From contig JBITNC010000001.1 of the NCBI GenBank assembly GCA_050084985.1, forward strand, positions 22,320,001 to 22,384,000: DNA of 64,000 nt, in the 5' to 3' direction. The position numbers and the translations under genes were made by a program. This stretch comes from Nageia nagi. Taxonomy: Eukaryota > Pinophyta. Numbering within the stretch: the first letter of the stretch is position 1; every line of letters starts with the position of its first letter. The notes under the pieces are model-generated. The model worked only from the letters and a program-made list of their open reading frames with translations, had not been told where the DNA came from and made no database searches. Positions 47,557-59,367 of this stretch are shown piece by piece.

Positions 47557-49133
47557 CAAACAAGGAGGATGCAATGAACATTTGACAATAAACTTGCATG
47601 ATATCCTCATGTTACACATTCTAATCATGACGAATAACAAACTCATGACTATTCCTTGTAGGAGAGATTGCAAGGGAAAGGGAGGGAAATTTTTCTAGCC
47701 TCATTTAGGGATCATCAAGTTATGGCAGAGAATATCAACAAGCTTTTTTAATTTATGTAGAATGAAAACATTGGTGCAATCGAAATATATCCTTGGACAA
47801 AGAAGGTTGAGGAGGATCTCGACTCATGGTGTAAGGATCATCATGTCAATGGTTATTAAGAGTCTAGAGATATGCCACCTATATGGCCATTTTGTTTATT
47901 TGTATTGAAATATACAATAGTACATACAAAATAATTTGCACTTTATTGAACACATTGAAATAAAAATAAGGTGAGCCCTAAGAAAAAAATAATATTATTT
48001 TAAATAGGATTCCTAAATTATTTTAAATTATTAGGTCCAAATGTATTTGGGTGAGGTGAGTTCCTACCTTTCATTTAGGTTACTAATAATTTCAATGCAT
48101 GAAAAGAGAAAAAAATATGGACAATTTTAGCCTTATAATTGAGCATTAGTATATCATATTGCCATCAACAACCTTTTCACTAAGTCCTTTGAGAGACAAC
48201 ATCGATTTTGTGTAGCATACTAACATAAACATCCTATAATATCATCATTTTTTAGAATTTGGTCTAGATATTTTCCACCATAGTCATGACCTTCATTCAC
48301 ACCACACCATTCTTGCATCGTGCCCTTTAAACGGTCCTTTTATTCATTGTTTTGTGACCTCCAGAATGCAAGCCTCCATAATTTATGAACTAATTTTTTT
48401 CTCCTTACAAAACCCTATCTTTCCTTACCATAAATAGTAACTACTAAAAAGGGTAAAAACTTTGGAGGTCATTATCTTGCAAATGGTGAAGAATTAGGTG
48501 ATTCTAACAAAGCTGATTCATTACCTACAGTTGTATAAACTTCTAAAAATAATCATTTTAGGACCTATCCCATTATGATTATTTTTTCATGCTGATTGTT
48601 TTGATACATGCACCCATACATGTTTTTAGTTTCTAAAAATAGTAGTTTCTAAAAATAGCAATTTCTAAAATAGTGAGATGGCTGATAGTTGAAGATCTTT
48701 GGATATGGATAAAATATCACAATGACTAGAACATATAATGTACCTAATAGGTGATTCTCACCTCCCCACCACTCTTGATGAACTCAAAAAATGAATTGAA
48801 TTGATAACTATTACTTATGGTCATATAGATCAAAAGGTGCAAGTCTTGGAGCAAACCACAACTCATAACACATCCTCGGCTACAAGTGAATTAAGTCAAT
48901 CTCAACCATATATTTTTCAAGGCTTCTTGATCTGAATTGGATCATGTTAGGATTATCTTTATAGGATAAAAACTCATTCCAAAGGTATGTGCATGGACAT
49001 AAATTGAAGACTAAAATCTAGAGTTGTTTGGCATTCAGTTTTAGGTTGTTAGCAATATGCAAATTGCTGATTTTAGGTCATTAACGATGTACACCTTGAT
49101 GAGTTAGCAAGGGAGTTCAAAGGGACACTAACA
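47557..49133. other. AT-rich DNA between two gypsy elements
   Basis: No coding region recognised. A purine-rich AAGGGAAAGGGAGGGAAA near 47670-47690 looks like a polypurine tract but no LTR follows it. A 16-17 bp repeat (GTTTCTAAAAATAG) occurs three times at 48630-48676. Confidence 0.4.
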
Positions 49134-49628
49134 TGTTGGAAATATGAGATGATTCAATGCCTATAGGCAACATTTCAAAGGCATTTTCAAGCTTATTTAA
49201 AAGGCAAGCTACTCTCTTATTAAGGAGGAGAACTTTGGAGAGTTTAGGGTTTTGGGATTGTAGGATTTGAAGGAAGACCAAGAGTCATTCTAGAGTTTTA
49301 TACTTCTAAGATTTTTTATTCTTGTTGTAGGAGATTGTATTTCCATTATTTTGATGATATTTCTCTATACATGTAATATTGTAATGTCTATAGATAATAA
49401 GAAGAGAAGGCTCTAATTCCATGCTATATTATCCTATATTAGGTGAACCAGGGTAAATCATTGTGTTGATCTTGTTGTGTGTGTTTTGAGATTGCTAGTT
49501 TATGATTTACATTGTGCAATTTTGAATTTTTATGTGCAATTAGATGATCTCATAATGGTTAAATATTTTTATTCTAATCTTTAAGTGAGGATGTAAGTAT
49601 GCTATAAGCATCTGATGATTACAAATCA
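49134..49628 (+). repeat. 5' LTR of a second plus-strand gypsy element (tentative)
   Basis: Begins TGTTGGAAATATGAG, ends TACAAATCA two bases before the primer site; 495 bp. Contains GGTGAACCAGGGTAAAT near 49442, shared with the LTR at 41930-42933. The left edge rests on the TG alone. Confidence 0.5.
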
Positions 49629-49630
49629 TG

Positions 49631-49642
49631 TGGTATCAGAGC
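49631..49642 (+). other. Primer-binding site (initiator-Met tRNA)
   Basis: TGGTATCAGAGC two bases after the LTR end. Confidence 0.85.
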
Positions 49643-49699
49643 TTGTGTACATAAAATTTGGGGCCCAAATTTTGGGTATTTTAGGCTACCAATGACATG

Positions 49700-50680
49700 C
49701 TTTTTGATGTTTAGGAGGAGATCCCAAAGTCCAAACTTGATTCCAAAGGATCCTGAGATTGGTCGAAGGGATAGAACAATTAAAATGGATAATGCAGAGG
49801 TGAAATAGTCTACTATTCGTACCATGATGGATGTCAATTTTGAAAGGAGGTTTTTGGCAATGGAGAATTATTTGGCTTGTTTGGTTGAGTTGTTGGCTAT
49901 TGGAGCAAATGCAAATGTCAATCCAAGATATATATGATGATGTAGTTGGGAGACCTAATTCATCATCTTTATCAAATCGTGTTCCATTCAAGGTGGAGGC
50001 CAAAGTGGACATTCCTACTTTTGGAGGAGAGGTTGATATAGAAAAGATGAACAATTGGTTGAAATAATTGGAGGTTTATTTCCAAATTCATGGTGTTGTA
50101 AATGATGTTGATAAAATCTCTTTTTTAGATTAAATATGATTGGATATGCTTTGGTTTGGTGGGAAAGCCATGTAGAAACTCTTAAACATGAACACTTGTT
50201 AGAAATATCATCTTGGAATGAATTTAAAGAGTTGTTAAGAGATTAATTTTATCAATTAAAATATCATAAGAAATTGTTTAGACAACAAAGAGGGTAAAAT
50301 GTTCAAGAATACACTATGGAATTTAGGAAACAAGCTACTTTGCTTGGGGTTTCACTAAAAGATCCTCAAACATTAATGAAGTACATTGGAGGTTTACATA
50401 GTCATTTGGAAAAAGACTATCATGTTGTTTAATCCTACTAATCTTGATCAAGTGTGTGTGCAAGCACAATACTTAGAGGAGGATGGTAAAGCAAAGAGAT
50501 AATATAATCAATTTAAGAAGGCTTATAATTTAAGGAGAGGATAAGAGAAAAGCAAATCTCAAGATAAAGGTAAAGGTAAGCAAGAAACAAAGACCACTAA
50601 TATTTCAAAGAAAGAAGGTGATAATAGGCATTGTAGTAGATGATAAAGCTATATCATTAGGTAAATAAGTAGTGTTACAA
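49700..50680 (+). pseudogene. Gag of the second gypsy element, heavily decayed and 3'-truncated
   Basis: Same family as the gag at 43015: FKVEAKVDIPTFGGEVDIEK, YALVWWESH, NVQEYTMEFRKQATLLG and LMKYIGGLHSHLEK are recognisable through many stops, again often at expected Gln codons. Similarity ends near 50680 in a Lys-rich stretch before any zinc knuckle. The next recognisable coding sequence is on the opposite strand, so the element lost its protease and pol. Confidence 0.75.
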
Positions 50681-50709
50681 TGTGGGTATAGATTATCATA
50701 TCCAAGTAC

Positions 50710-51255
50710 TCAATGCACTACTCCTCCATGAATATATTTCAAAAAATTGTAGTATGTTGACAAGACACATTGCATATCTTTTCTCCAAGGTCTTCCTAGG
50801 AGAATATTATATTGTGTGATATATCCTTCAATTACTTGTAATATTTGCATCGTATTTAATCCTACAATAATAGGTAACAAAATTGACCCTAATGTTGAAC
50901 ATAAAGCATTGTTAAACACTTTTAGTTGGAGAGATAGTGCACAAATATGTAAAAAAGGGATATTTAAATTCTTGTATGCAGTCATTGAAATAATATTGAT
51001 AGTTGATCCTCCATAAACTAGGATTCTTTTCAATATTTTTCCATTAACCTTAGATATAATATGCAAAGGTGGATCTAATTCTTGTGTTCCTTTTGAATCT
51101 TTTAGTTCATGATCATAAAAAATCATTGCAAGTTTTTGAATTGTCTTAATGTTTCCCACAAAGGTTGTGAAACTTTCAAGATTATTAATATATATTTCAA
51201 TCATTTGTAATAGTTTATTCATAGCATATCTATGATCTTTGGATTGTTGTAACAA
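50710..51255 (-). pseudogene. Protease region of a minus-strand Tat-like gypsy element
   Basis: A 181-codon open frame. LLQQSKDHRYAMNKLLQM matches LLQQSSEHRNALNNILKV of block B. VYGGSTINIIS is the retropepsin motif with Tyr replacing the catalytic Asp. LKVFNNALCSTLGSILLP matches the block A/B protease, and YNILLGRPW is the conserved end that A and B lack. No RT follows on the left; the plus-strand gypsy fragment begins there. Confidence 0.75.
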
Positions 51256-53450
51256 CTGAAATAATGATAACTTGTGAGTCTTTTAGTTATTGTTGTAGAG
51301 CACCTTTTATAGAGATTTTAGGAGGTTATGGTTTTGGTATATGGGATGGCATATGAATCTTATCTTGTTGATTATTTGGTACACCATTTTTTCTCCCTTA
51401 TATCTTTTAAGCTCTTGTAGCAATATTTATCATGCCTATGAAATTTGAATCATCTTGGATTCATTTATGTGTCACTTGCATTTCACTTGAATGTAACAAA
51501 ATGCTATTAGTTGGATGCTGTGGAAGTGGGTTTTGGTAAATTCCCAAGTTTTGATTAGGAATTGCAACAGGATTATCAACTTCTAACTTCACATTGTCAA
51601 TTAAGTGTTGGACTATATTTCTTAAGTTTCGACATGTGTTTGCATCGTGACCCTTTTATCGATGGAAATGAAAAACTTATTCTTCATTATACCATATACT
51701 TTCATTATTTCTAAGGTTTTCTAACCTTATTTGATAATCACAAAATTTTCTTAAAATATCATAAATTTTTTTTGATAGAGGTGTATATTTTCTTTTAGGC
51801 TTAAAATCTTTTTCAACAATTTGAGATAACAATGGTTCCACATATTTTACAATTGAAACTTTATTTTTTGGTAGTTATTTACTTGCTTGTTCTATATGAT
51901 TTTTGTTCTTAGTGTAACCATCTCACTTTTTGGTCTTTATCTCACCATCTTGGATTTTAACTCTTTCAATAATAATTGCTTGAGAAATAGCCTCTTCAAA
52001 GGTTTTATGTTGTTGGATCAATAATGTACTAGTAATAGGTCTTAAGCAACTTTGATTGAATACTTAACCAATTCCTCCAAAGGTAAAGTATAAGGTGTAC
52101 TATTCAACACCACCCTCCATCATCTAATGAAATTACTAACTAATTCATCTAAAACTTATTGTAATCTTGTGAGATTAGTAATAGAAGTCTTATATTTGAT
52201 GTTAATTTTGAAATGTTCTAAAAATAAATTTGTTAACTGAGAGTATGAGCTTATCTTATGTTCTGGTAAGTTATTGTAAAATCCATTGCTTTTTTAGAAA
52301 GCATCATAGGAAAGATACTAACATTAATGCATCATCATTAGAAACCAAGTAACTCAAATATTTGAATTTCCTTGGATGTTCTTTAGGATCTCCTTTTCCT
52401 TTAAATGGTTCAATTTTTAGAATTTCAAACTTAAAAGGAATTTCTTTCTTTAGAACACAAGGATAAATTGGTTCATTACAAGTTGTCCCATAAGATATTT
52501 TTTGTTTATCTTACATAGATAACCTTTTTTCTACTTCTTTTAGTCTTTTATATAAATCATCATCCTCTTTTGTTACCTTCTCCATTGGTTGATTATGTAA
52601 ATAACCAAGGTATTCTTCATGTCTTAGATATGCTTTTTCTATAGGATAGTTTACTTCTCTGTATCATTGAGAAGGTTCATATCAATGTTCTGAGGGCATC
52701 TTTTCCTTATAATAACCTTCACTATATGGTGGTGTTGGTGGTGGAGGTTGGCAAGGTGGTCTAGAAGGAAATGCTGGTCGAGAAGGTTTATATCCTTGTT
52801 TCTTATCTTATGATAAAGGAAGATGATATATTTGAATTTCATCTTATCTCTTTTTTAACAAAATTGCTTTCTTTTTAGTGAAGTAATGATCTTGATATCT
52901 GTACACTCCATAGATTTGAGGAGATAATGATCATGCCCTAAGCTATGGTTTATTACCCATATTTAAACCTTGACCAATTCCAACTTTACCTTGATGTTGA
53001 ATATTTAACATATTCTTATTTTGATGTATATTTATCACAGGTTGAGTATAAACTTGGTAGTGTTGAATGAATTTTATTGGTTCTCCTACTTGTTGACTAG
53101 ATTGAGCCAATACTTATTATTTTTGTTGCATATTTTGTTATTGAATACTCCTTTGTTAGCGACTATTTATTTGAGGTGCATGTTCTTTCTTATGAGGATA
53201 GGGAGGTATTTCTTACAACTTAAACCATGATAAGTTTAGCTGAGTTGGTTGTCCTTAAGTGATTTGTTGAATTCTTGCCAAAGGAGATGAGGTGTTTGAT
53301 CTTAAGATATGATAAGGATTATCATATACCTTTAAAGTTTCTCTTTCTTGGGGTATAAGATTTGTCAAATGTATAGATATCCTTTTATCAAATTCCTCCA
53401 TTTATCTTGAAATTATAGAAGGTGAATAATCCTCTCTTCTTCAGTAACAT
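51256..53450 (-). pseudogene. Gag of the minus-strand Tat-like gypsy element, heavily decayed
   Basis: Broken text on the minus strand matches the block A gag in the same order. The segment near 52100-52300 (FLEHFKINI, PYTLPLEELVKY) equals FLHHFTINI and PYTLPREELVKLF. The segment near 51600-51680 (KGHDANTCRNLRNIVQHLI) equals KGHDTNK with LRNVI. It retains the Cys that A has lost. Upstream (52650-53450) is Pro/Tyr/Gln-rich as in A. The gag start is not fixed. Confidence 0.6.
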
Positions 53451-54980
53451 TGAACTAAATGTCCATCTAGAAAGTATCATGTAACATGATTATATTTAGG
53501 CATAAAAGGACCCTTTTGCATTATTATATTAGATTATTTCATTCTTGAAGGAGGTTCCTCCCTTTCTTCATCATTAGGTGGTTCCTTCATTATCTATGGT
53601 TTATCCTCCCTCAAATGTCTTTTGTGTGGAGAAAGACTATGTATATGGGGTGAAGATGGAGGTATCCTTAATTATGTTAGATGTTTTCTAACATCTTGTA
53701 AATAATTATCCAAAGGATCTTTTTGTACCCCAAGGTTTTTATCTTGAGGTGTTGCTGTTCATGAAAAAGCCCTACTAGATCTAAAGCTTCCTCTTTCTTA
53801 AAATTCATATTCATCTTGGGGCTCTTATTCTTAATGAGCTCTTTGAGAACGAGATTGAACTATTATTTATGTTATATATTTTTTATGTTCTTAATGGAAA
53901 ATAAAAGTATACAAACATTGTATATAGTAATTATTATTATTTATTTAATTTGGTCTTATGTTTACGAGAAAATAATTTAATGCACAAGCATCCTATATGA
54001 AAATTTATTTTTATGATGTGTTTATCATTTTATATTTTTTGATAAATATAATTAATCTTTATTATGTGAGAAATATGAATTATATGTTTTAATATTCTTA
54101 ATTTTTCTAACTTTATTTTGTCTAGTTAGGTATTTAATCAAGGTAGGCTGGTAGTCTTAAGAGGCTAGCTATGGCTAAGTCACAACTTGGTACTTAAGGT
54201 GGTCCCCTTAGTACAATGGGGTTCGAGGAATGCCATTGAGATATATCTCGATGATTAAATCCAAGTATAGTCCCTTTTTTATAGTCTTCTGACGAGAAGT
54301 AATGACTTCTAACCTATGAACTTGGTATTCATTTATAGGTTTTGGCTATAAGGCTTATTATATTTTATTGGTGGGTAATGACATTCATTAACCCCTTCCA
54401 AGTGTGGAAGTAACTTAGTGTATATTCTTTGATCGAATTATGTGATAATATGAAAGAAATAAAATTTCATTCTCTTTTTCTATCAAATCCATTCTGATCA
54501 CCTAAGATCATTTTTCAGTGCAAAGGGATAGCATAAGTGGATGGATAGGAAAAGTCCTTAAGTGAAGTGCTTTACAACGATCCCTACCCAATAAACAAGT
54601 AAATTAAACCTTAAATATCATTAATATCATTATTAAATGCATTTCTATATTTAACTTTATTTACCTTTTCCTACATGCAAATTGTGCAAAGAGATCACAA
54701 ACAGGAGGTTAGTTCCCATTTTCGGCTTAGATTCCTACATTTTGCTTATTGTATTCATGAAAATTAGGGATTCTACCTCTGTTTAAAAATGCTAGCATTT
54801 TATTTCAATTATTGACATTCTATACAAAATCATTGGAGACTCTGTTAGTGATCTTCGAAAAACACAAAACAACAAAAAAAGTTAATCAAAATTTGAAACC
54901 ATAAGATACAAAACAAACACAAGATTGTAAAAAACTAGGATCCCTTGTGATCAATCAATGTTGTTGTCTGCATGCGAGGG
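53451..54980 (-). other. Leader of the Tat-like element
   Basis: About 1.5 kb without coding sequence between primer site and gag, as is usual for Tat/Ogre-type elements. AT-rich except for 54140-54420. Confidence 0.4.
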
Positions 54981-55000
54981 CCCTCCTTCTAGCACCAAAA
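54981..55000 (-). other. Primer-binding site of the Tat-like element
   Basis: TTTTGGTGCTAGAAGGAGGG on the minus strand, directly after the LTR end. This TTTGGTGCTAGAAGGAGG form is typical of Tat-lineage plant gypsy elements and differs from the initiator-Met site of the other elements here. The exact tRNA is not assigned. Confidence 0.65.
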
Positions 55001-55921
55001 TGTTGACCCAAAAAAGTAACTTGTAAGCAAATAAGATAAATACATATTAAATACCAATATGTATTTTATTACTCTCTCAAGTGATCTCAAATTTCACAAA
55101 ACAAATTTCTAAATCCATTGCCTTACTTGAAGGGCTTTTTACAAAATTAGTGTTTTTGAGCCTCCTTGAGATTTTACAGTGTCACCAAAGATCAAGATGT
55201 ATTTGTTGATGTTTGGTTTAAATCTCTAGTTTCCAATCTCAATCATTGGTGTTTGGGATACTAGAGCTTATTTTTTTATGAATCTTCTCTTTTGCTTCAT
55301 TTCAATTCTGGTTCTTAATCTTTGGTGGTTCTTATCATAATGTAACTTTAATACTTCCTGCTTTAGCACTTGTAGTCCTTGCACACATGCCAAAATAACA
55401 CATCAAACATACTTTTTTATATAAAAAACATCATTAGATATTGCATAAAATATATGAACAAATGTATAACTAAAGTACTTAACTCTACATAAGCTCTAGA
55501 ATAATTTCATTTGAGTAATCCTACTTCAAGTTTTGGGTCCTTTTCTTCATTGTTAAAGGTTTAATTTATAGGTTTTTGAGTTGGTTAAATTTTTTATTTT
55601 ATATGCTAACAACCTATTTCAAGATCTCATCTAGATCTAGAATATCCATGATCTCATATGCACAACTGCAAAACTAACCATAACTCACTCATGATTAATA
55701 ATTTTGAGGTGTAAATTAGTTTAAGCACATCATCTATTTTTAGCCTAACTAAGTATCGGGTCACCTACAATTGGTTATCGGATGTTGGCGACTAATTTGA
55801 GTCACCATCAACTGGGGTCGATTGCTAGCAATTGGTCATTTATTATAACTTTTATAATAAATATTAATTTTGGTCCCTTTTCATTTGACTTTCGAATGAG
55901 GATCATTTTTAGGTGTCTACA
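55001..55921 (-). repeat. 5' LTR of the Tat-like element
   Basis: On the minus strand it starts TGTAGACACCTAAAAATG at 55921 and ends GGGTCAACA at 55001, next to the primer site; 921 bp. TGTAGACACC is the usual start for this lineage. A second such start occurs at 59367. Confidence 0.65.
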
Positions 55922-58700
55922 CCATATCTCCATCAAAATGAATCAATTTTATGTGAAACAAACATAAAGCATTATTATTACAACCATTAAAGGAATATAA
56001 ACTTATATTTCTATCAGCTTATATATCTTACTCAAAATTTTGTAAATTGAATATCCATATTTGTAAACATGACTACCCATAAAAAATGTACATATAAAAA
56101 GTTTGTATTTTTTTCATATATGCCATGTTTGATTTTCACATCATGTTATCTCCTACAATTCTCTATTGTAATTGGAAAACTTATTTCAAATTATGTTGCA
56201 TGTTTATGTTCATGTAAAACCTAAAACATTTCTTCTAGTTTGTTATTTTCCTTCATTTTTCATTCTACAAATTGATATCATATTACATTGATTCTTAGCA
56301 TACTTTTCATGAAAATGGAATATCAAATAATGTAAGCAAAATGGGCTCATTGAAATGAAATACAATGTATATGTTACCTTGCAAGGATATATATTAATAA
56401 TGCAAGAATATATTAGAACCATCACATTCTCCTTGATGCCACATCCACAAATGGCCCCTTGCCTTTATCTAACCCTCCCTTTATAAACACCTGCATCTTA
56501 AATATTATGATGTTAGAAATAACTCTTGATCAAATTTGGATAAGCTTACAAATATGTCAACATACCTTGTTTGCATGGAAGGATATCTAGGACTCAAAAT
56601 AAGATAATTAGATGAACTTTGTACTTATTACATATGTATATCTAATAAAAGTACTTATTACATATGTATATCTAATAAAAATGACCATCGCTTCTCAAGG
56701 TGGAACAACATGGACCCTTGTGAACAACCTAAATGTTTACAAACACTAACTCAAATTGAGGAGATGTTCATAGCAAGGGTGATCCTTGTCATCCAAGTTA
56801 CCTATGCAAGGAAGGGAAATTAAAATATAATGTCCATATTATTTTTTATCAAGATATTTCTACAATTTAAACTAACTTTCCAAGGTATATAAATGAATTA
56901 GATATACTAATTGTAAACAAAATAAAATATCAAAGATCAACAATACAACTTCTATGTTAGTATAGATCACATTCATTAAGCATTGTAATTTGATATCATA
57001 AATGAATTGTACTACAAATATGTATAGTTATATGACGTCTCATTATTATGCTTGCTAGATGCCTCCATATATATGTTCAACCTTATATATACAATAATTG
57101 TAAATCCAAATCCCATTAATGTAGATTTCATGGAAAAAATATTATAGATGATGACTTGTTACAAGAGAACATAGACACCAAAACTTCCTTTTTGGAAAAC
57201 CTTCTTTGCATATAGAGAAGTTGAAGAATTCTTCCCTTTATTGTAACTAGGGAAAGGATGTCCAACTCCTATTATTGAATGGTCACCCATTTCTTTACCG
57301 ATCATAAATGAATACACCACTGAAGTGTTATTTGTAATTGCATTTCCTACTTTATTTCCAAAAGGCATAACATCATTCAATTCACAACCTATTAAATATG
57401 TTAAATTACATGAATATGCTCTCCACCTTCCAAGGTACCATGACAACAAGTTTTCTTAGCATCTGTAGTTTCTATATGTCATACTTAATATACTTAATAC
57501 ATTATCATAATAAATCAACAACATTTGTATTTACCCCTAGAAATATCAATGATTATCATCAATAATAATATTTGACCTTCAATGAAGATTAAAGGAAATA
57601 ATTAATGACTACAAAAATAATTCAAAATCTGCACCTCACTACATTGTACATACACCATAGGTTTACTATATTTTATGAAGAAAAACTAAAAAATCTACAT
57701 GATGCAAATGACTATTGGTACAAGTATTGCATTACTTATATATTTTTATTCTCATTGTATTATTATTTATATATTAGCTAAATATCTCTCTTACTACATA
57801 TGAATGACAATATAGAGGCTCTACTCATATCCATGGTTCCCTTTGGTTGAAAGATGCATCAAACATTACCAAACTAGAATGGAATAACCTTTAATCAGTA
57901 CAAAATGCAGTTGAATACATTAACAAATATGTATCTACTTGGAACTTACAATCCCCTTCGTAGCCAAACCAATTGTTTCCTTGATTTTCTATTGATACTC
58001 CTTGTATGTTGGATATAAGAATGATTATGTTAACTATTCCTTTTATTAACTACAATGATCTTGTCAGTTATGTTTAATACCATACAAAATGTGCATTGCT
58101 AACATATCTACATAGAAAGGGTTAATATATTGAATATTATTATAAACCCTATTGGAGCCCCTTCTCATAATGATGATTGCTTGAATCTTTACAATCTAGT
58201 TATTCTCTCTATCTAGAGAGCCAATGTAGATTATTAGTTTGTTATATCAATCAACGCGGTTCTCAAATATGTTACAAAATATGTAGCAAATCTTAAAAAT
58301 AAGTTTTGAAATATATCATGTGATGCATTCTCATTTTTTCGAATAAAAATGACCCCTTTTAGGATTAATAAAATTTGAACATATATAGTTGTGTGAATGT
58401 TAGGCTAATTCTTCAATGCACATAATTGAAACAAAAGATGTAATTAAAACACTAAGGAGGCTTTCTCAAGCCATCCTTAATATAATTTGCTCAAGGTGGT
58501 GTTAAGAAACACCAAATTTACCTAATGATGTTGAATATTGGCACCTATCCTTTCCAATTTGATCACAAAATTATCCTAAAAAAATGCTCAATCTTTAGTC
58601 CACTAATGAAACACATTGACCCTAGGTGTTTCTAGAAATGCAACAACATTTACTTGGTGAAACACCTTAACCCTCGGTATTTTTCAACCTAAAAATATAA
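55922..58700. other. AT-rich DNA, no gene identified
   Basis: Holds a 96-codon minus-strand open frame at 57449-57159 (MLSWYLGRWRAYSC ... GSFGVYVLL) that I do not recognise. Its Cys/Gly/His content is less skewed than the surroundings, so it may be a relic rather than chance. Nothing else found. Confidence 0.3.
56621..56680. repeat. Exact 30-bp tandem duplication
   Basis: GTACTTATTACATATGTATA plus TCTAATAAAA, twice with no mismatch. Recent slippage. Confidence 0.95.
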
Positions 58701-59367
58701 GACAAAAGATGAAGATCAAACATAATCAGCATGACTAATGTTAATTAATATTTCACAAATATATGACTATGATTAAATTGTAATTTTCCAATAAGTAAGC
58801 CATGGTTCAAAATTTCAATCAACATGATAAATATTACATAATTTTTACCCATAAATGATTAGGATCAAAAACATAATTAATATTACTAATATTAATCACA
58901 TTTTTCAAATGACTATGATTGAAATGTAATTAGTATGATAAATAATAATTACAATTTTCAAGTATATAATTATAATAAAAAATACAATTAGCATGATTGA
59001 TATTAATTACATTTTTCAAAGTAATTGACTATGATAAAATATATCTATATATATATGATTAACATGACCAATATTACTCATATTTTTCAAATATTTAACT
59101 ATGATCAAAATGCAATTAATATGAAAATAATAATTACAATTTCTACGAAAATAACTAAGATAAAAATGCATTTAATATGATAGATATTAATTGTAATTTC
59201 TCAATAAATGACTATGATAAAAATAAGATAACTATTGACAAAGCATAATTAATACGATCAAAATTAAATAAAGTATCCTTGACTAATGCTAAATTAAGTA
59301 AACATGCCAATGAAAAAAATAAGTTTGGACCAAATGTAGTACAAGGTGCTAGATTTGGGTGTCTACA
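58540..59367 (-). repeat. LTR of another Tat-like element (tentative; right edge only)
   Basis: TGTAGACACCCAAATCTAGC starts at 59367 on the minus strand, matching the LTR start at 55921. The other end is not located, so the left coordinate is nominal. The tandem array above would lie within this LTR. Confidence 0.35.
58750..59230. repeat. Diverged tandem repeat, unit about 55-60 bp, about eight to nine copies
   Basis: Each unit carries a TGACTATGAT-like word followed by AAAATGCAATTAATATGA-like and TTAATTACAATTTTTCAA-like text. Landmarks fall near 58766, 58857, 58912, 58968, 59027, 59097, 59150 and 59209. The array lies just inside the LTR-like start at 59367. Confidence 0.7.

Larger units (their letters stand above)
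50710..55921 (-). mobile_element. Tat-like gypsy element, 5' part only
   Basis: LTR, primer site, leader, gag and protease in order on the minus strand; RT, RNase H, integrase and 3' LTR are absent. Homologous in gag and protease to the block A/B element, so it gives the best outside reference for what those lost. It meets the plus-strand gypsy fragment at about 50690, the 3'-truncated ends facing each other. Confidence 0.65.

Noticed and set aside
47660-47700. Polypurine tract marking a 3' LTR of the plus-strand gypsy element
   Set aside because: Purine-rich, but the following sequence does not match the 5' LTR at 41930-42933.
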